Below the pieces are notes generated by a model, which worked only from the letters and a program-made list of their open reading frames with translations, was not told where the DNA came from and did no database searches. 64,000 bases of DNA, from assembly GCF_002119525.1 (NCBI RefSeq), contig NZ_CP017916.1, positions 1,488,001-1,552,000 on the forward strand, read 5' to 3'. Origin of the DNA: Vibrio syngnathi (GTDB lineage Bacteria > Pseudomonadota > Gammaproteobacteria > Enterobacterales > Vibrionaceae). The position numbers and the translations under genes were made by a program. Every line of letters begins with the position of its first letter. Position 1 is the first letter of the stretch. This document shows positions 8,753 to 18,680 of this stretch, piece by piece.

Positions 8753-10006
8753 ATGAAGATTCTTCACACGTCAGATTGGCACCTTGGCCAAAACTTCTAC
8801 AATAAAAGCCGTAAGAATGAACATGAACAGTTCTTACAATGGTTACTTGAGCAAGTTACAGAGCACGACATCGACGCGATCATTGTTGCTGGCGACATTT
8901 TCGATACCAGCACACCGCCGAGTTACGCTCGTGAGATGTATAACAAGTTCGTGGTCGATTCGAACAAGATCGGCTGCCAATTGGTGTTATTAGGTGGAAA
9001 TCACGATTCCGTTTCTGTATTAAAAGAGACACAACAGCTGCTCAAATACATGGGCGCAGACGTAATTCCTAATACCAATGAAGATCATGCGACTCAGGTT
9101 GTCGAACTAAAAGGCAAGAACGGCGATGTAGAAGCGCTGGTTTGTGCCATTCCTTTTATTCGCCCTCGCGATGTATTGACTAGTCAGGCGGGTGTCACTG
9201 GCGTTGAGCGTCAGAAGCAGCTTGGCGATGCAATCAAACAGCACTACCAAAGTGTTTATGATGCCGCTGTAGAAAAACGTGCGACGTTTGAAAACAGTGA
9301 GCACATGCCGATTATCGCTACGGGTCATTTAACGGCGATGGGCGTTCAACAATCGGATTCGGTACGCGACATCTATGTTGGTAACCTTGATGGTTTTGCC
9401 GCTGATGGCTTCCCAGACGCAGATTATATTGCACTTGGTCATATCCACCGCCCACAAGTGGTAGCAAAGCGTGAATACATTCGTTACTGCGGCTCACCAA
9501 TTCCATTAAGCTTTGATGAACTTAAATCTCAAAAGCAGGTATGTGTGGTTGAGTTTATTGAGGGCGAGCGCACCATTTCTCAATTGCCAGTTCCAACGTT
9601 CCAACCCCTAGCTGAAATCAAAGGCGACTTGAGCGAGATCGAATCTCAACTGAATCAATATATAGGCTTAGATAGCGACCAAAGCGTGTGGTTATCGATA
9701 GAAGTGCAAGCGCAAGATTACTTGTCGGATCTTCAAGAACGTATGCGCGCACTAACCGAAGGTTTGAATGTGGAAGTGCTTCAATTGCGCCGCGCAAGAG
9801 AACGCCGTAACCAAGCTTTAGAGCAAGAGTCGGCAGAAACACTGTCAGAATTGAGCCCGATGGACGTGTTTACGAAGCGTATTGCCTTAGAAGAATTTGA
9901 AACCGATTCTGAAAAAGCGCGTTTAGAGCGCATGACGGTGAAGTTTAAACAAGTGATGGTTGAAGTGTCTGAGAGCGCTCAAGCGCCAAACAAAGTAGAA
10001 GAGTAA
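8753..10006 (+). CDS. sbcD: Exonuclease subunit SbcD
   Basis: 417-residue Mre11-type nuclease. The metal ligands of the calcineurin-like phosphoesterase fold are present: SDWHLG (D8, H10), AGDIFD (D48), GGNHD (about 80-84) and GHIHRP (about 227-232). A C-terminal helical capping and SbcC-binding region follows. With SbcC it forms the ATP-dependent double-strand exonuclease and hairpin endonuclease that processes palindromes and protein-blocked ends. sbcC begins five bases after the stop, giving one operon. The ribosome site is weak. Confidence 0.95.
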   Translation: MKILHTSDWHLGQNFYNKSRKNEHEQFLQWLLEQVTEHDIDAIIVAGDIFDTSTPPSYAREMYNKFVVDSNKIGCQLVLLGGNHDSVSVLKETQQLLKYMGADVIPNTNEDHATQVVELKGKNGDVEALVCAIPFIRPRDVLTSQAGVTGVERQKQLGDAIKQHYQSVYDAAVEKRATFENSEHMPIIATGHLTAMGVQQSDSVRDIYVGNLDGFAADGFPDADYIALGHIHRPQVVAKREYIRYCGSPIPLSFDELKSQKQVCVVEFIEGERTISQLPVPTFQPLAEIKGDLSEIESQLNQYIGLDSDQSVWLSIEVQAQDYLSDLQERMRALTEGLNVEVLQLRRARERRNQALEQESAETLSELSPMDVFTKRIALEEFETDSEKARLERMTVKFKQVMVEVSESAQAPNKVEE

Positions 10007-10011
10007 CCAGT

Positions 10012-13000
10012 ATGAAGATTTTAAGCCTAGAATTTGAAAACCTGAACTCTTTGAAAGGACGTTGGAAGCTCGATTTTACCCAATCACCGTTTGCGGAAAA
10101 TGGCTTGTTTGCGATTACTGGCCCAACAGGGGCGGGTAAAACCACCATTCTTGACGCGATTTGTTTGGCATTGTTCCACCGCACGCCGCGTTTGAAAAGT
10201 ATCGCCAAAGGCAACAACGAATTAATGACGCGTGGCACGGGTGAGTGTTTTGCTGAACTGGAGTTTGAAGTACAGGGCAAAACGTATCGCTCTAACTTCC
10301 ACCAAAAGCGAGCTCGTGGAAAACACGATGGCGCATTACAAACACCAACGTGCGAATTTGCGGATGCGGACACCGACAAAGTCTTAGAGACCATGCTGAC
10401 CAAGAAGACCAAGTTAGTGGAGCAGGTAACCGGTCTCGATTTCTCACGCTTCACTAAATCGATTATGTTGTCTCAGGGTGAGTTTGCGGCGTTCTTAAAT
10501 GCCAATGCTAACGACCGTGCCGAGCTACTTGAAGAGCTGACGGGTACAGAAGTCTATAGCCTGATCTCTGAGCGCATCTACGATCATTTCAAGTCGAGTG
10601 AAGAGTCGCTTAATCACCTTAAAGCGAAAGCAGAAGGTGTGAGCTTACTGTCTGAAGAGCAAATCAAAGAGCTAACCGCAGAACGAGAAACGCTAGAAGC
10701 CGAGCAGAAGCGTTTAGCCGAGCAATTAAAAGAGTGGCAAGCGCATCTAAGCTGGTGGAAAGACGTGACCAAAGCTGAGCAAACTATTGCGGCCAGTGAG
10801 CACGACCTTAAAAGCACTCAAGATGAACTAGACCGTAACCAACCTTCACTAGAGCGTTTGGCAAACAGTGAGCCGGCTGAAAAGCTGCGCCCAATGCACA
10901 AAGATTTAAAGCGTTGCGAACAAGAGGTAAACACCACTCAAGCTAACCTAGATAACAGCACCAAGTTACTTGAAGCTCGTGATGCAGAAAAGAAAGACGC
11001 GCAAACTCAACTGACTCAAAGCAGTGACGCTGTTCAGAAGATAAAAACCGAACAACAAGATCAAGAGAAGATCATTGAACAGGTTCGTCCTCTAGATAAC
11101 CAAATTGCCGTACTCAAAGATAAGCAAACGGCGGCCGTTAATGCAGCGAATAAGCTAAACGAGCAACACACGCAGCAGCGTAATCAACAGGTCGATTTAG
11201 TTCAAAAAACTGATGCACTGAAGCAACAATATCAACTCAGCACTGAGTACTTAAATACGCATCAAGCTGACCAACATCTGGAAAAATACTTAGGTCAATG
11301 GCAAGCAAAGGTAGAGCAAGTTCGTACCCTTGAGCGTCAGCATTCAGAACAACTAAATTCAGCGAAGCAAGCTTTGTCTGCGGTTGATGCACAGCAAACG
11401 ATCATCAAATCTGCGCAAGAAGCTAAAGTCACGCAAGATAAAACTTTAGCTGAATTGGTTGTGCTAGAGAGTAGTGCAAAGCAACAGTGGGAAGCCTTGC
11501 AAGGCAATACCAGTGAGCAAGTGTTGAATGCGCAAAAAGATCTGTTGGAGTTTTGGAATCGCAATACGCACTCATTACTTGAGATCAATCGTGGTTTCCT
11601 AAATGCCCAACAACAACTGCACGCAAAAACACAGGCTCATCAAACGAACACTCAGAAAGTCGACAAGCTTTCGAAAGAGCGTGAAGTGTTGGTGGATCGA
11701 TATAAAGAGAGAGAGACGTCTCTTGAACGATTAACGCGTTTGATTGATCAAGAAGGCGAATTGGCAAAATACCGAGCAGCTTTAGAATCGGGATCTGAGT
11801 GCCCATTGTGTGGTTCAACTGACCATTCGATTGAACAGTCGCAAGACATTGCAAATTTGGTTGCTCAAAAAGAGCGTGAAAAGCATGAGTTAGCGATCAT
11901 CAAGAAAGACGGTCAAGAGCATCGTCAACAGCTAGATTCTCTTGCCCCTATGGTTGCGGCGCTTAACGATGACATTCGACGTGCGCAAGCGGATATTCAG
12001 CAGGCTCAACTGAACTGGCAAGGTGTAATCGGCAAGCTTCAACAGAGCTTATCGGATTTCGTTGGCACGGCTCCTGAATTGGCGCTGCTAACGATTAATG
12101 ATTTAGGTAATGAAGCTACAGTCGCGACCTTTGCTCAGCAGTGTGAAGTTCAACTAAGTCAGAGCTCACAGCAACTCAAAGCGTTGGCTGATGCTAAAGC
12201 GCATTACGCCGAAGCTGAGAAACAACGCTTGTCTGTAAGTGTTATGGCTGACAAGGCGCAGTCTAACCTTGAACTGGCCGAGCAACGCTTAGCGGATCTG
12301 AATAAGCAAAACCACAACACAAATGAACAAGTGGCTCAGATAGCTCAAGCGAAAGAACAGCAATGGAACGCTTTGAAAGAGAGCATTGTTCAAACGGCTA
12401 TCGAAGCACCTGAACTTGAGCATATTGATGATTGGTTTACTGCGAAATCGCAAGCATCAAGCACATGGCAGCAAACTAAACAGCAACAGGCCGATATTGA
12501 GAAGCAACTGATTACTCAAAGTGCCGAACTGAAAACCTTAGATGACAAGCTAAGTAGCGCAGAGAAAGAGCTCGCGACACTGACGCAACAGAGTGAGTCT
12601 TTAGTGTCAGAACTCACTCGTGTAACGGCTGAAAGAACAGAGTTGTTTGGTGACAAAGACATTCAAGCCACCAGCAATGCGATGAAGCAAAAAGTCACTG
12701 AAGCGGTAAATGCATTTGATGCCGCGCAGTTAGTGCTTAACCGTTGCGAGCTGGAACATCGAACTGAGCAAACCAAACACATTAGCTTCTCTGAAGCGTT
12801 GACCAGTAAGCAGTCAAGTTACACACAAGCGATAAATGCTTGGCTAGAAGCGCTGAAAATTAGCCCATTTGAAGATGAGGCTAATTTTGAAGCAGCGTTG
12901 TTAGACGAAGAAGTTAGAACTCAACTTCAAAGCCTGAAGAAGTCTTTAGATGAAGCGATTGTCAGTGCGAATACAAGGTTGAACACAGCTAAAGCGGCGC

Positions 13001-13728
13001 AAGTGGAGCTACAAAACCACGAAAATGCTAAAGCATGGCAAGAGCAAGACCAACAGCAAGTTGAACAAGCGACCACTGAGTGTCAAAACGCACAACAAAG
13101 CCATGCGACCAAGATCGGCGCGATTTCTGCCAATCTAGAAACGGATAGTCAGAATCGTAGTAATCAGCAAGATCTGTTCAAGCAGATCGACGAGCAGCAG
13201 GTCGAGTTTGATGATATTTCACGTCTGAACTCACTTATCGGCTCTAAGAACGGCGACAAGTTCCGTAAGTTTGCCCAAGGTCTAACACTAGAGAATTTGG
13301 TGTACCTTGCGAACAAGCAGCTGCAGCGTTTGCATGGTCGTTATGAGCTAAAACGTAAAGCCGATGATGGCTTAGAACTGCAAGTGCTCGACACATGGCA
13401 GGGCGATGTGATGCGTGACACTAAGACTTTGTCGGGCGGCGAAAGCTTCTTGGTGAGTTTGGCGTTGGCATTAGCGCTTTCTGATCTTGTGAGCTACAAA
13501 ACCAGTATTGATTCTCTGTTTCTAGATGAGGGTTTCGGAACGCTCGATAGTGACACATTGGACATTGCCCTAAACGCGCTCGATAACCTGAATGCGTCTG
13601 GCAAGATGATTGGTGTCATTAGTCACGTTGAAGCGCTGAAAGAGCGAGTACCCGTTCAGCTTAAAGTAACAAAACACTCTGGCTTAGGTGTGAGTGAGAT
13701 GGAGAAGCAGTATAAGGTTGTGACTTAG
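10012..13728 (+). CDS. sbcC: Exonuclease subunit SbcC (Rad50-like ATPase)
   Basis: 1238 residues, somewhat longer than the E. coli protein of about 1048. The N-terminal Walker A is GPTGAGKTT (residues 37-45). Long Gln/Glu/Ala-rich coiled coils flank a zinc hook CPLC at 597-600. The C-terminal ABC signature LSGGES is near 1139 and Walker B LFLDEGFGTLD near 1169. It is the ATPase arm of SbcCD, tethering DNA ends and gating the nuclease. A hairpin-rich repeat array, a plausible SbcCD substrate class, starts 30 bases after the stop. Confidence 0.95.
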   Translation: MKILSLEFENLNSLKGRWKLDFTQSPFAENGLFAITGPTGAGKTTILDAICLALFHRTPRLKSIAKGNNELMTRGTGECFAELEFEVQGKTYRSNFHQKRARGKHDGALQTPTCEFADADTDKVLETMLTKKTKLVEQVTGLDFSRFTKSIMLSQGEFAAFLNANANDRAELLEELTGTEVYSLISERIYDHFKSSEESLNHLKAKAEGVSLLSEEQIKELTAERETLEAEQKRLAEQLKEWQAHLSWWKDVTKAEQTIAASEHDLKSTQDELDRNQPSLERLANSEPAEKLRPMHKDLKRCEQEVNTTQANLDNSTKLLEARDAEKKDAQTQLTQSSDAVQKIKTEQQDQEKIIEQVRPLDNQIAVLKDKQTAAVNAANKLNEQHTQQRNQQVDLVQKTDALKQQYQLSTEYLNTHQADQHLEKYLGQWQAKVEQVRTLERQHSEQLNSAKQALSAVDAQQTIIKSAQEAKVTQDKTLAELVVLESSAKQQWEALQGNTSEQVLNAQKDLLEFWNRNTHSLLEINRGFLNAQQQLHAKTQAHQTNTQKVDKLSKEREVLVDRYKERETSLERLTRLIDQEGELAKYRAALESGSECPLCGSTDHSIEQSQDIANLVAQKEREKHELAIIKKDGQEHRQQLDSLAPMVAALNDDIRRAQADIQQAQLNWQGVIGKLQQSLSDFVGTAPELALLTINDLGNEATVATFAQQCEVQLSQSSQQLKALADAKAHYAEAEKQRLSVSVMADKAQSNLELAEQRLADLNKQNHNTNEQVAQIAQAKEQQWNALKESIVQTAIEAPELEHIDDWFTAKSQASSTWQQTKQQQADIEKQLITQSAELKTLDDKLSSAEKELATLTQQSESLVSELTRVTAERTELFGDKDIQATSNAMKQKVTEAVNAFDAAQLVLNRCELEHRTEQTKHISFSEALTSKQSSYTQAINAWLEALKISPFEDEANFEAALLDEEVRTQLQSLKKSLDEAIVSANTRLNTAKAAQVELQNHENAKAWQEQDQQQVEQATTECQNAQQSHATKIGAISANLETDSQNRSNQQDLFKQIDEQQVEFDDISRLNSLIGSKNGDKFRKFAQGLTLENLVYLANKQLQRLHGRYELKRKADDGLELQVLDTWQGDVMRDTKTLSGGESFLVSLALALALSDLVSYKTSIDSLFLDEGFGTLDSDTLDIALNALDNLNASGKMIGVISHVEALKERVPVQLKVTKHSGLGVSEMEKQYKVVT

Positions 13729-13757
13729 ATTTAGCTGTATTCATAAATAATAATGAT

Positions 13758-14793
13758 CGTCATTCCCTAAAGCGAGGAACGAGCGTAATAGGGAATCTAG
13801 CTTTGTCATTGATACAGCAGATCCGCTATTCAGTCGTTCCTCCTTTTCGAGGATGACGGAGTCGCGGTCGTCATCAATCATTTTTCGTACTCGCTAACAC
13901 ATGGAACTAACATAATAATTATCGTCATTCACTAAAGCGAGGGACGAGCGTAATAGGGAATCTAGCTTTGTTCGTGATACAGCAGATCCCCGACTCAGTC
14001 GCTCCTCCTTCTCGAGGATGACGGAGTCGGGAGCTGTCATCAATCATGTCTCGTACTCCCTAACACATGGAACTAACATAATAATTATCGTCATTCACTA
14101 AAGCGAGGGAGGAGCGTAATAGGGAATCTAGCTTTGTCATTGATACAGCAGATCCGCTATTCAGTCGTTCCTCCTTCTCGAGGATGACGGAGTCGGGAGC
14201 TGTCATCAATCATGTCTCGTACTCCCTAACACATGGAACGAACATAATAATTATCGTCATTCACTAAAGCGAGGGACGAGCGTAATAGGGAATCTAGCTT
14301 TGTTCGTGATACAGCAGATCCCCGACTCAGTCGTTCCTCCTTCTCGAGGATGACGGAGTCGGGAGCTGTCATCAATCATTTCTCGTACTCGCTAACACAT
14401 GGGACGAACATAATAATTATCGTCATTCACTAAAGCGAGGGACGAGCGTAATAGGGAATCTAGCTTTGTTCGTGATACAGCAGATCCCCGATTCAGTCGT
14501 TCCTCCTTCTCGAGGATGACGGAGTCGGGAGCTGTCATCAATCATTTCTCGTACTCGCTAACACATGGGACGAACATAATAATTATCGTCATTCAATAAA
14601 GCGAGGGAGGAGCGTAATAGGGAATCTAGCTTTGTCATTGATACAGCAGATCCGCTATTCAGTCGTTCCTCCTTTTCGAGGATGACGGAGTCGCGGTCGT
14701 CATCAATCATTTTTCGTACTCGCTAACACATGGAACTAACATAATAATGATCGTCATTCCCTAAAGTGAGGAACGAGCGTAATAGGGAATCTC
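13758..14793. repeat. Tandem array of 165/166-bp hairpin-forming repeats
   Basis: Six full units and a truncated seventh start with CGTCATTC at 13758, 13923, 14089, 14255, 14421, 14587 and 14752. Each unit contains nested inverted repeats. In unit 1, CGTCATTC (13758-13765) pairs with GGATGACG (13851-13858), and GAGGAACGA (13774-13782) pairs with TCGTTCCTC (13834-13842), so a unit can extrude a large hairpin. Units fall into sequence types: 1 and 6 are nearly identical, 2, 4 and 5 share another version, and 3 is a mosaic, suggesting unequal exchange or conversion. No coding capacity is apparent. The truncated last copy ends about 40 bases before the next gene. Confidence 0.9.
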
Positions 14794-14834
14794 TAGTAAA
14801 CGCAGGAAGTGGACTCATCGAAAAGGAAACGGAC

Positions 14835-14978
14835 ATGCACAAGAAACCCCATTTACCAACTAAGACATGTCCTATTTGCCAAAAGCCTTTCTCATGGCGT
14901 AAAAAGTGGCAGCGCTGTTGGGATGACGTGATCTACTGTTCTGAACGTTGTCGTCGTCATAAGCCAACTTTGGCGTAA
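14835..14978 (+). CDS. DUF2256 small zinc-binding protein
   Basis: 47-residue protein with [20 protein letters not shown] and a downstream YCSERCRRH. This gives a four-cysteine zinc-binding pattern with Arg/Lys-rich surroundings, the hallmark of DUF2256. I take the ATG at 14835, preceded by AAAGGAAACGG; an upstream in-frame start would add residues translated from the repeat array and is unlikely. DUF2256 proteins are often found near or fused to cryptochrome/photolyase genes; here a photolyase lies about 2 kb downstream on the other strand. Function unknown. Confidence 0.8.
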   Translation: MHKKPHLPTKTCPICQKPFSWRKKWQRCWDDVIYCSERCRRHKPTLA

Positions 14979-15071
14979 TTTCTGTTCGTTTTTAGAACAC
15001 GTTAATAGTTTCGTCATTCATTTCTTAAGTTAATATTTCTATCTGTAAGACAACTAATGTATAAAGGCGGC

Positions 15072-15956
15072 ATGAAGATACCTAAAAGAATACAGCCCTT
15101 AGTTGACGATGGTTTAGTCGACGAGGTGACAAGCCAATTAATGAGTGGCAAAGAAGCGTCAGTGTACATAGTACGCTGCGGCGATACGATCCGTTGTGCC
15201 AAGGTATATAAGGAAATTAGCCAACGCAGCTTCAAAAAAGCGACCGCGTATCGTGAAGGCCGAAAAGTCCGAAACAGCCGCCGTGCTAGAGCCATGGAAA
15301 AAGGCTCTGGATTTGGTCGAGAACAGCAAGAGAAAGTGTGGCAAAACGCTGAAGTTGATGCCTTATATAAACTAGCTGAAGCGGGCGTTCGTGTGCCTGT
15401 GCCTTATGGCTGTTTTGATGGCGTGTTGCTCATGGAACTGGTCACTGACGATGATGGTTATGTTGCGCCACGTTTGAACGATGTCGTGATGTCAGCAGAG
15501 CAAGCAATCGAAGATCACGCCGTAATGATGACTTACGTGGTTAAAATGCTTTGCGTTGGTTTGATCCATGGTGACTTGTCTGAGTTCAACGTATTGGTGG
15601 ATGAGTACGGCCCAGTAATTATCGATTTACCGCAAGCGGTTGATGCTTCGGCGAACAACAACGCTGAGTGGATGTTGGCTCGTGATATCAATAACATCCG
15701 TGATTATTATGCTCAGTTTGCCCCTGAATTGGCAAAAACCGAGTATGCCAAGGAAATGTGGGCTTTATACGAGAAAGGCGACTTGAAGCCAGATAGTAAG
15801 CTGACGGGCGAGTTTACGGAAACGGACGATTTGGCTGATATCGAAGCCATTATGCAAGAGATAGATGCTGCGCGAGTTGAAGAACAACACCGACGTGAAC
15901 GTGTTAAAGAAGAAAAAGATGGTGTCGATGATAGCAAGTTCAATTGGGCTGAGTAA
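15072..15956 (+). CDS. RIO-type serine/threonine protein kinase (PA4780-like)
   Basis: 294 residues starting MKIPKRIQPL. The RIO kinase core is visible: P-loop region SGKEASVYIV, the Lys in IRCAKVYKE, catalytic loop LIHGDLSEFNVLV near residues 163-175 and metal-binding IIDLPQ near 183, where an Asp replaces the DFG of ordinary kinases. Bacterial RIO proteins of this type are of uncertain role. The start at 15072 matches the family N terminus and lies just after AAGGCGGC; an ATG five codons earlier (15057) is also in frame. A tandem pair of terminators follows. Confidence 0.85.
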   Translation: MKIPKRIQPLVDDGLVDEVTSQLMSGKEASVYIVRCGDTIRCAKVYKEISQRSFKKATAYREGRKVRNSRRARAMEKGSGFGREQQEKVWQNAEVDALYKLAEAGVRVPVPYGCFDGVLLMELVTDDDGYVAPRLNDVVMSAEQAIEDHAVMMTYVVKMLCVGLIHGDLSEFNVLVDEYGPVIIDLPQAVDASANNNAEWMLARDINNIRDYYAQFAPELAKTEYAKEMWALYEKGDLKPDSKLTGEFTETDDLADIEAIMQEIDAARVEEQHRRERVKEEKDGVDDSKFNWAE

Positions 15957-15998
15957 TCGTGATGATCAGTTTTGATCTTTAGTTAAATGTCAGTCAAA

Positions 15999-16024
15999 AC
16001 GCCTTAATAAACTAAGGCGTTCTT
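15999..16024 (+). terminator. Rho-independent terminator after the RIO kinase
   Basis: ACGCCTTA/TAAGGCGT perfect 8-bp stem with 6-base loop and a short T-rich tail. Confidence 0.65.
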
Positions 16025-16034
16025 TCAAAAAAAC

Positions 16035-16068
16035 AACCCGATAGAGCTTCAACTCTGTTGGGTTTTTT
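16035..16068. terminator. Bidirectional terminator between RIO kinase and SDR
   Basis: AACCC..AGAG pairs with CTCT..GGGTT around a 6-base loop. T runs follow on both strands, serving the convergent RIO kinase and SDR genes. Confidence 0.8.
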
Positions 16069-16089
16069 ATTTCCTGAAACAGGTATTAA

Positions 16090-16830
16090 CTACCAACTAA
16101 GTTGCTCACCATCATAAGCGTAGAAGTCCCCACTGTTATCCGGTGTCGCAGTGCGAATGATATCGACTAATTGATGGGCGACATAGCTAGACTCAAACAA
16201 CTTACCCTCAGGGACATTGGTCTGAAAAGGCTTCGACAGAGCTGTGTTTGTTGTGCCTGGGTGTAGAGCCAACACGGTGCCTTTCTTAAGGGTACGCTGC
16301 CATTCAATCGACATGGTTTTAATGAACATGTTGAGGGCTGCTTTCGATGAGCGATAGCTATACCAGCCGCCTAAGCGGTTATCTGAAATGCTACCGACTT
16401 TGGCTGACACTACAGCAAACTTTGGATTGTCACTGGCTTTAAGAATTGGCGTGAAGTGTTTTGCCAGCAATAAACTGGGTAGGGTATTCACAGAGATGTT
16501 TTTCAGGAAAAATTCAGGGTCAATGGACGACAAGTTCTTCTCTGGACCAAGTTCAGGTGTATGAAGCATACCCACGCAGTTTATCAACCAATCAAGTTGG
16601 TCAAACTCAGAACTCAAGCGCTTGATATCCGCTTCGTCGGTGGCGTCGACTTTGTGCCAGTTTAAGCGGCTGTTTTCTAGTTCAGGTTGTTGAGAGTGGT
16701 AAGTTGCGTCGACATGTACATCCAGAAAATCAAACCGAGAGAGCTCAGATAATAGGTGTTTAACCACAGCGAAACCAATACCGCCACTTCCACCGACCAC
16801 CAATATATGTAATCTGAGTTGCTCCACCAT
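16090..16830 (-). CDS. Short-chain dehydrogenase/reductase
   Basis: 246 residues. NAD(P)-binding GGSGGIG lies at residues 13-19, the VDATD strand end and NCVG (NNAG equivalent) are present, and the catalytic YxxxK is found in WYSYRSSKAAL. The SDR-fold start ATG overlaps the stop of the upstream photolyase gene by one base (TAATG), so the two are translationally coupled. C-factor-like SDRs beside photolyase genes are common in marine gammaproteobacteria. The substrate is unknown; a role with the photolyase is inference from coupling. Confidence 0.85.
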   Translation of the reverse strand: MVEQLRLHILVVGGSGGIGFAVVKHLLSELSRFDFLDVHVDATYHSQQPELENSRLNWHKVDATDEADIKRLSSEFDQLDWLINCVGMLHTPELGPEKNLSSIDPEFFLKNISVNTLPSLLLAKHFTPILKASDNPKFAVVSAKVGSISDNRLGGWYSYRSSKAALNMFIKTMSIEWQRTLKKGTVLALHPGTTNTALSKPFQTNVPEGKLFESSYVAHQLVDIIRTATPDNSGDFYAYDGEQLSW

Positions 16831-18389
16831 TATAAGTTCTCCAAGTTTGTGATTCGTTGTTCAGCGGTATCGAGAATCGCTTGTTGATCTTGCTCGGCCA
16901 TATTGTCCCAAGAGCGATATAACATGCCCATGCGTGGGTTACGGTTTAACGCATCGCGGTGTTGGTTCATGAAGCGCCAATACAAGCTGTTGTATGGACA
17001 AGAACTATCGCCACTGCGTTCTTTAATTTGGTAATGACAGCCTTTGCAGTAGTCGCTCATGCGATTAATGTAAGAACCGCTGGCAGAGTATGGTTTGGTT
17101 CCGACGATCCCGCCATCCGCAAACAGTGCCATACCTCGCGTATTTGGCATTTCGACCCACTCAATCGCGTCGACGTAAATACCAAGGTACCAACTATCGA
17201 CTTGGTCGGGGTCTATGCCCGTAATTAAGCAGAAGTTGCCGGTGATCATTAATCTTTGGATGTGATGCGCGTAAGCAAACTCAAGGGACTGGTCAATCGC
17301 GTGCTTCATGCAATTCATTTTGGTTTGTCCGTCCCAAAAGTAATGAGGCAGCTTATTGGTTGCTGAATAATGGTTTTTATTGGCGTACGCAGGCATGTTT
17401 GCCCAATAGACGGCGCGTATGTACTCTCTCCAACCTAGAATTTGGCGCACGAACCCTTCGACTTGAGCAATATCGATAGTTGGTTTTTCGTGAGAACTGG
17501 ATGCTTGATAGGTCGACAGTGCAGCATCAATCACTTCGTTAGGGTTCAGCAGTTTACTGTTCAACGAAAAGGAGAGACGGCTATGATACAAGCTCCATTT
17601 AGAGTCGTGCTCTGTAGTCATCGCATCTTGAAACTGCCCAAATAACGGTAAGCAAACTTGGCAGAAGTGCGCGAGTAAAGACAAGCTTTGTGCGCGGTTA
17701 ACTGGCCATAATAATTGGTCGCCAACTTCACCAATGGTTTTAACTTGATGACGTTCGATGCGTTCTAAAATCGCGGAAATGTCGTTGGCAAACATCAGAG
17801 GTTGAGGCAGGCTTTCAATGTCTTGTTTCTTGAGTTTCTTTCGATTGCTCGCATCGTAATTCCATTTGCCGCCAACTGGCTTTCCGTCTTCTAGCAAAAT
17901 GTCGAAGCGCTTTCTCATTCGGCGATAGAAGTGTTCCATCATGATGTGTTTGTCTTTAGGAAACTGGGTTTCAATCTCGTCAAACGGAAAAAGGAAGTGT
18001 TCCGTATCACAACAACCTTTGGTCGTATTAGTGAGCTTTAGCTTGTTCATCTGCTCTAAAAGGCGATATTCATCTGGCCTTTGATATTCGAATTTCTGTG
18101 CGCCGAATTCGTGTACGTAGTGTTGCAACAGAGCATCGAGATTTTCAAATTGAGTCGTGTCATCCAGAGTGAGGTGGAGTACCTGATGACCTTGTTGTTT
18201 GAGCTCGTCGGCAAAGTAGTCCATCGCAGAGAAAAAAGCAGCCACCTTTTGGATGTGCGATGCAACGTAGTCAGTCTCCTGCTTAAGTTCGGCAATGATA
18301 TAAATGACGTCGTCATCAACTTGTTGAAACCAAGAGTGCTGGATATTGAGTTGGTCGCCTAAGATAAGGCGCACGGTTTTAAAGTTCAT
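16830..18389 (-). CDS. Iron-sulfur (6-4) photolyase / cryptochrome-like protein
   Basis: 519 residues of the FeS-BCP/CryPro group: DNA photolyases that use FAD, a lumazine antenna and a 4Fe-4S cluster to repair (6-4) photoproducts. The N-terminal antenna domain starts LILGDQLN. Four candidate cluster cysteines are visible: one in CMKH near residue 360, two in YCKGC near 447-450 and one in CPYN near 463. It is the first gene of a two-gene operon with an SDR. The start ATG is at 18389, and 291 bases separate it from uspA. Confidence 0.92.
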   Translation of the reverse strand: MNFKTVRLILGDQLNIQHSWFQQVDDDVIYIIAELKQETDYVASHIQKVAAFFSAMDYFADELKQQGHQVLHLTLDDTTQFENLDALLQHYVHEFGAQKFEYQRPDEYRLLEQMNKLKLTNTTKGCCDTEHFLFPFDEIETQFPKDKHIMMEHFYRRMRKRFDILLEDGKPVGGKWNYDASNRKKLKKQDIESLPQPLMFANDISAILERIERHQVKTIGEVGDQLLWPVNRAQSLSLLAHFCQVCLPLFGQFQDAMTTEHDSKWSLYHSRLSFSLNSKLLNPNEVIDAALSTYQASSSHEKPTIDIAQVEGFVRQILGWREYIRAVYWANMPAYANKNHYSATNKLPHYFWDGQTKMNCMKHAIDQSLEFAYAHHIQRLMITGNFCLITGIDPDQVDSWYLGIYVDAIEWVEMPNTRGMALFADGGIVGTKPYSASGSYINRMSDYCKGCHYQIKERSGDSSCPYNSLYWRFMNQHRDALNRNPRMGMLYRSWDNMAEQDQQAILDTAEQRITNLENL

Positions 18390-18680
18390 AACACATCCTG
18401 ATTGTTGGTTAAGACAGGTTCTTTGCTTCTAACAGCCCACTTGTTGATTAACGCATGGTCTGGATCGTACATATCCGTTTGAATAGCCAAGTCTAAATAG
18501 TGCGATTTGTTAATTATTAGACGCTTACGAGTTGATAAGCTGACAAGATCACAAATGATTGTTTTAAAAAGGTAATGACTGAACTAAGCGTAAAGAAGGG
18601 GGGGATCGGGGGGCAAGCCAACCAATAATACCGATAGAGGTTGGCAATACAGGACGTTTTAAAATTTCGAACTGCAGTAG

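Noticed and set aside
13758..14793. CRISPR array
   Set aside because: The repeat unit is 165/166 bp and conserved throughout; there are no unique spacers and no cas genes.
14766..14834. Upstream extension of the DUF2256 frame into the repeat array
   Set aside because: The extra residues come from the last repeat unit and do not belong to the family; ATG 14835 has its own ribosome site.
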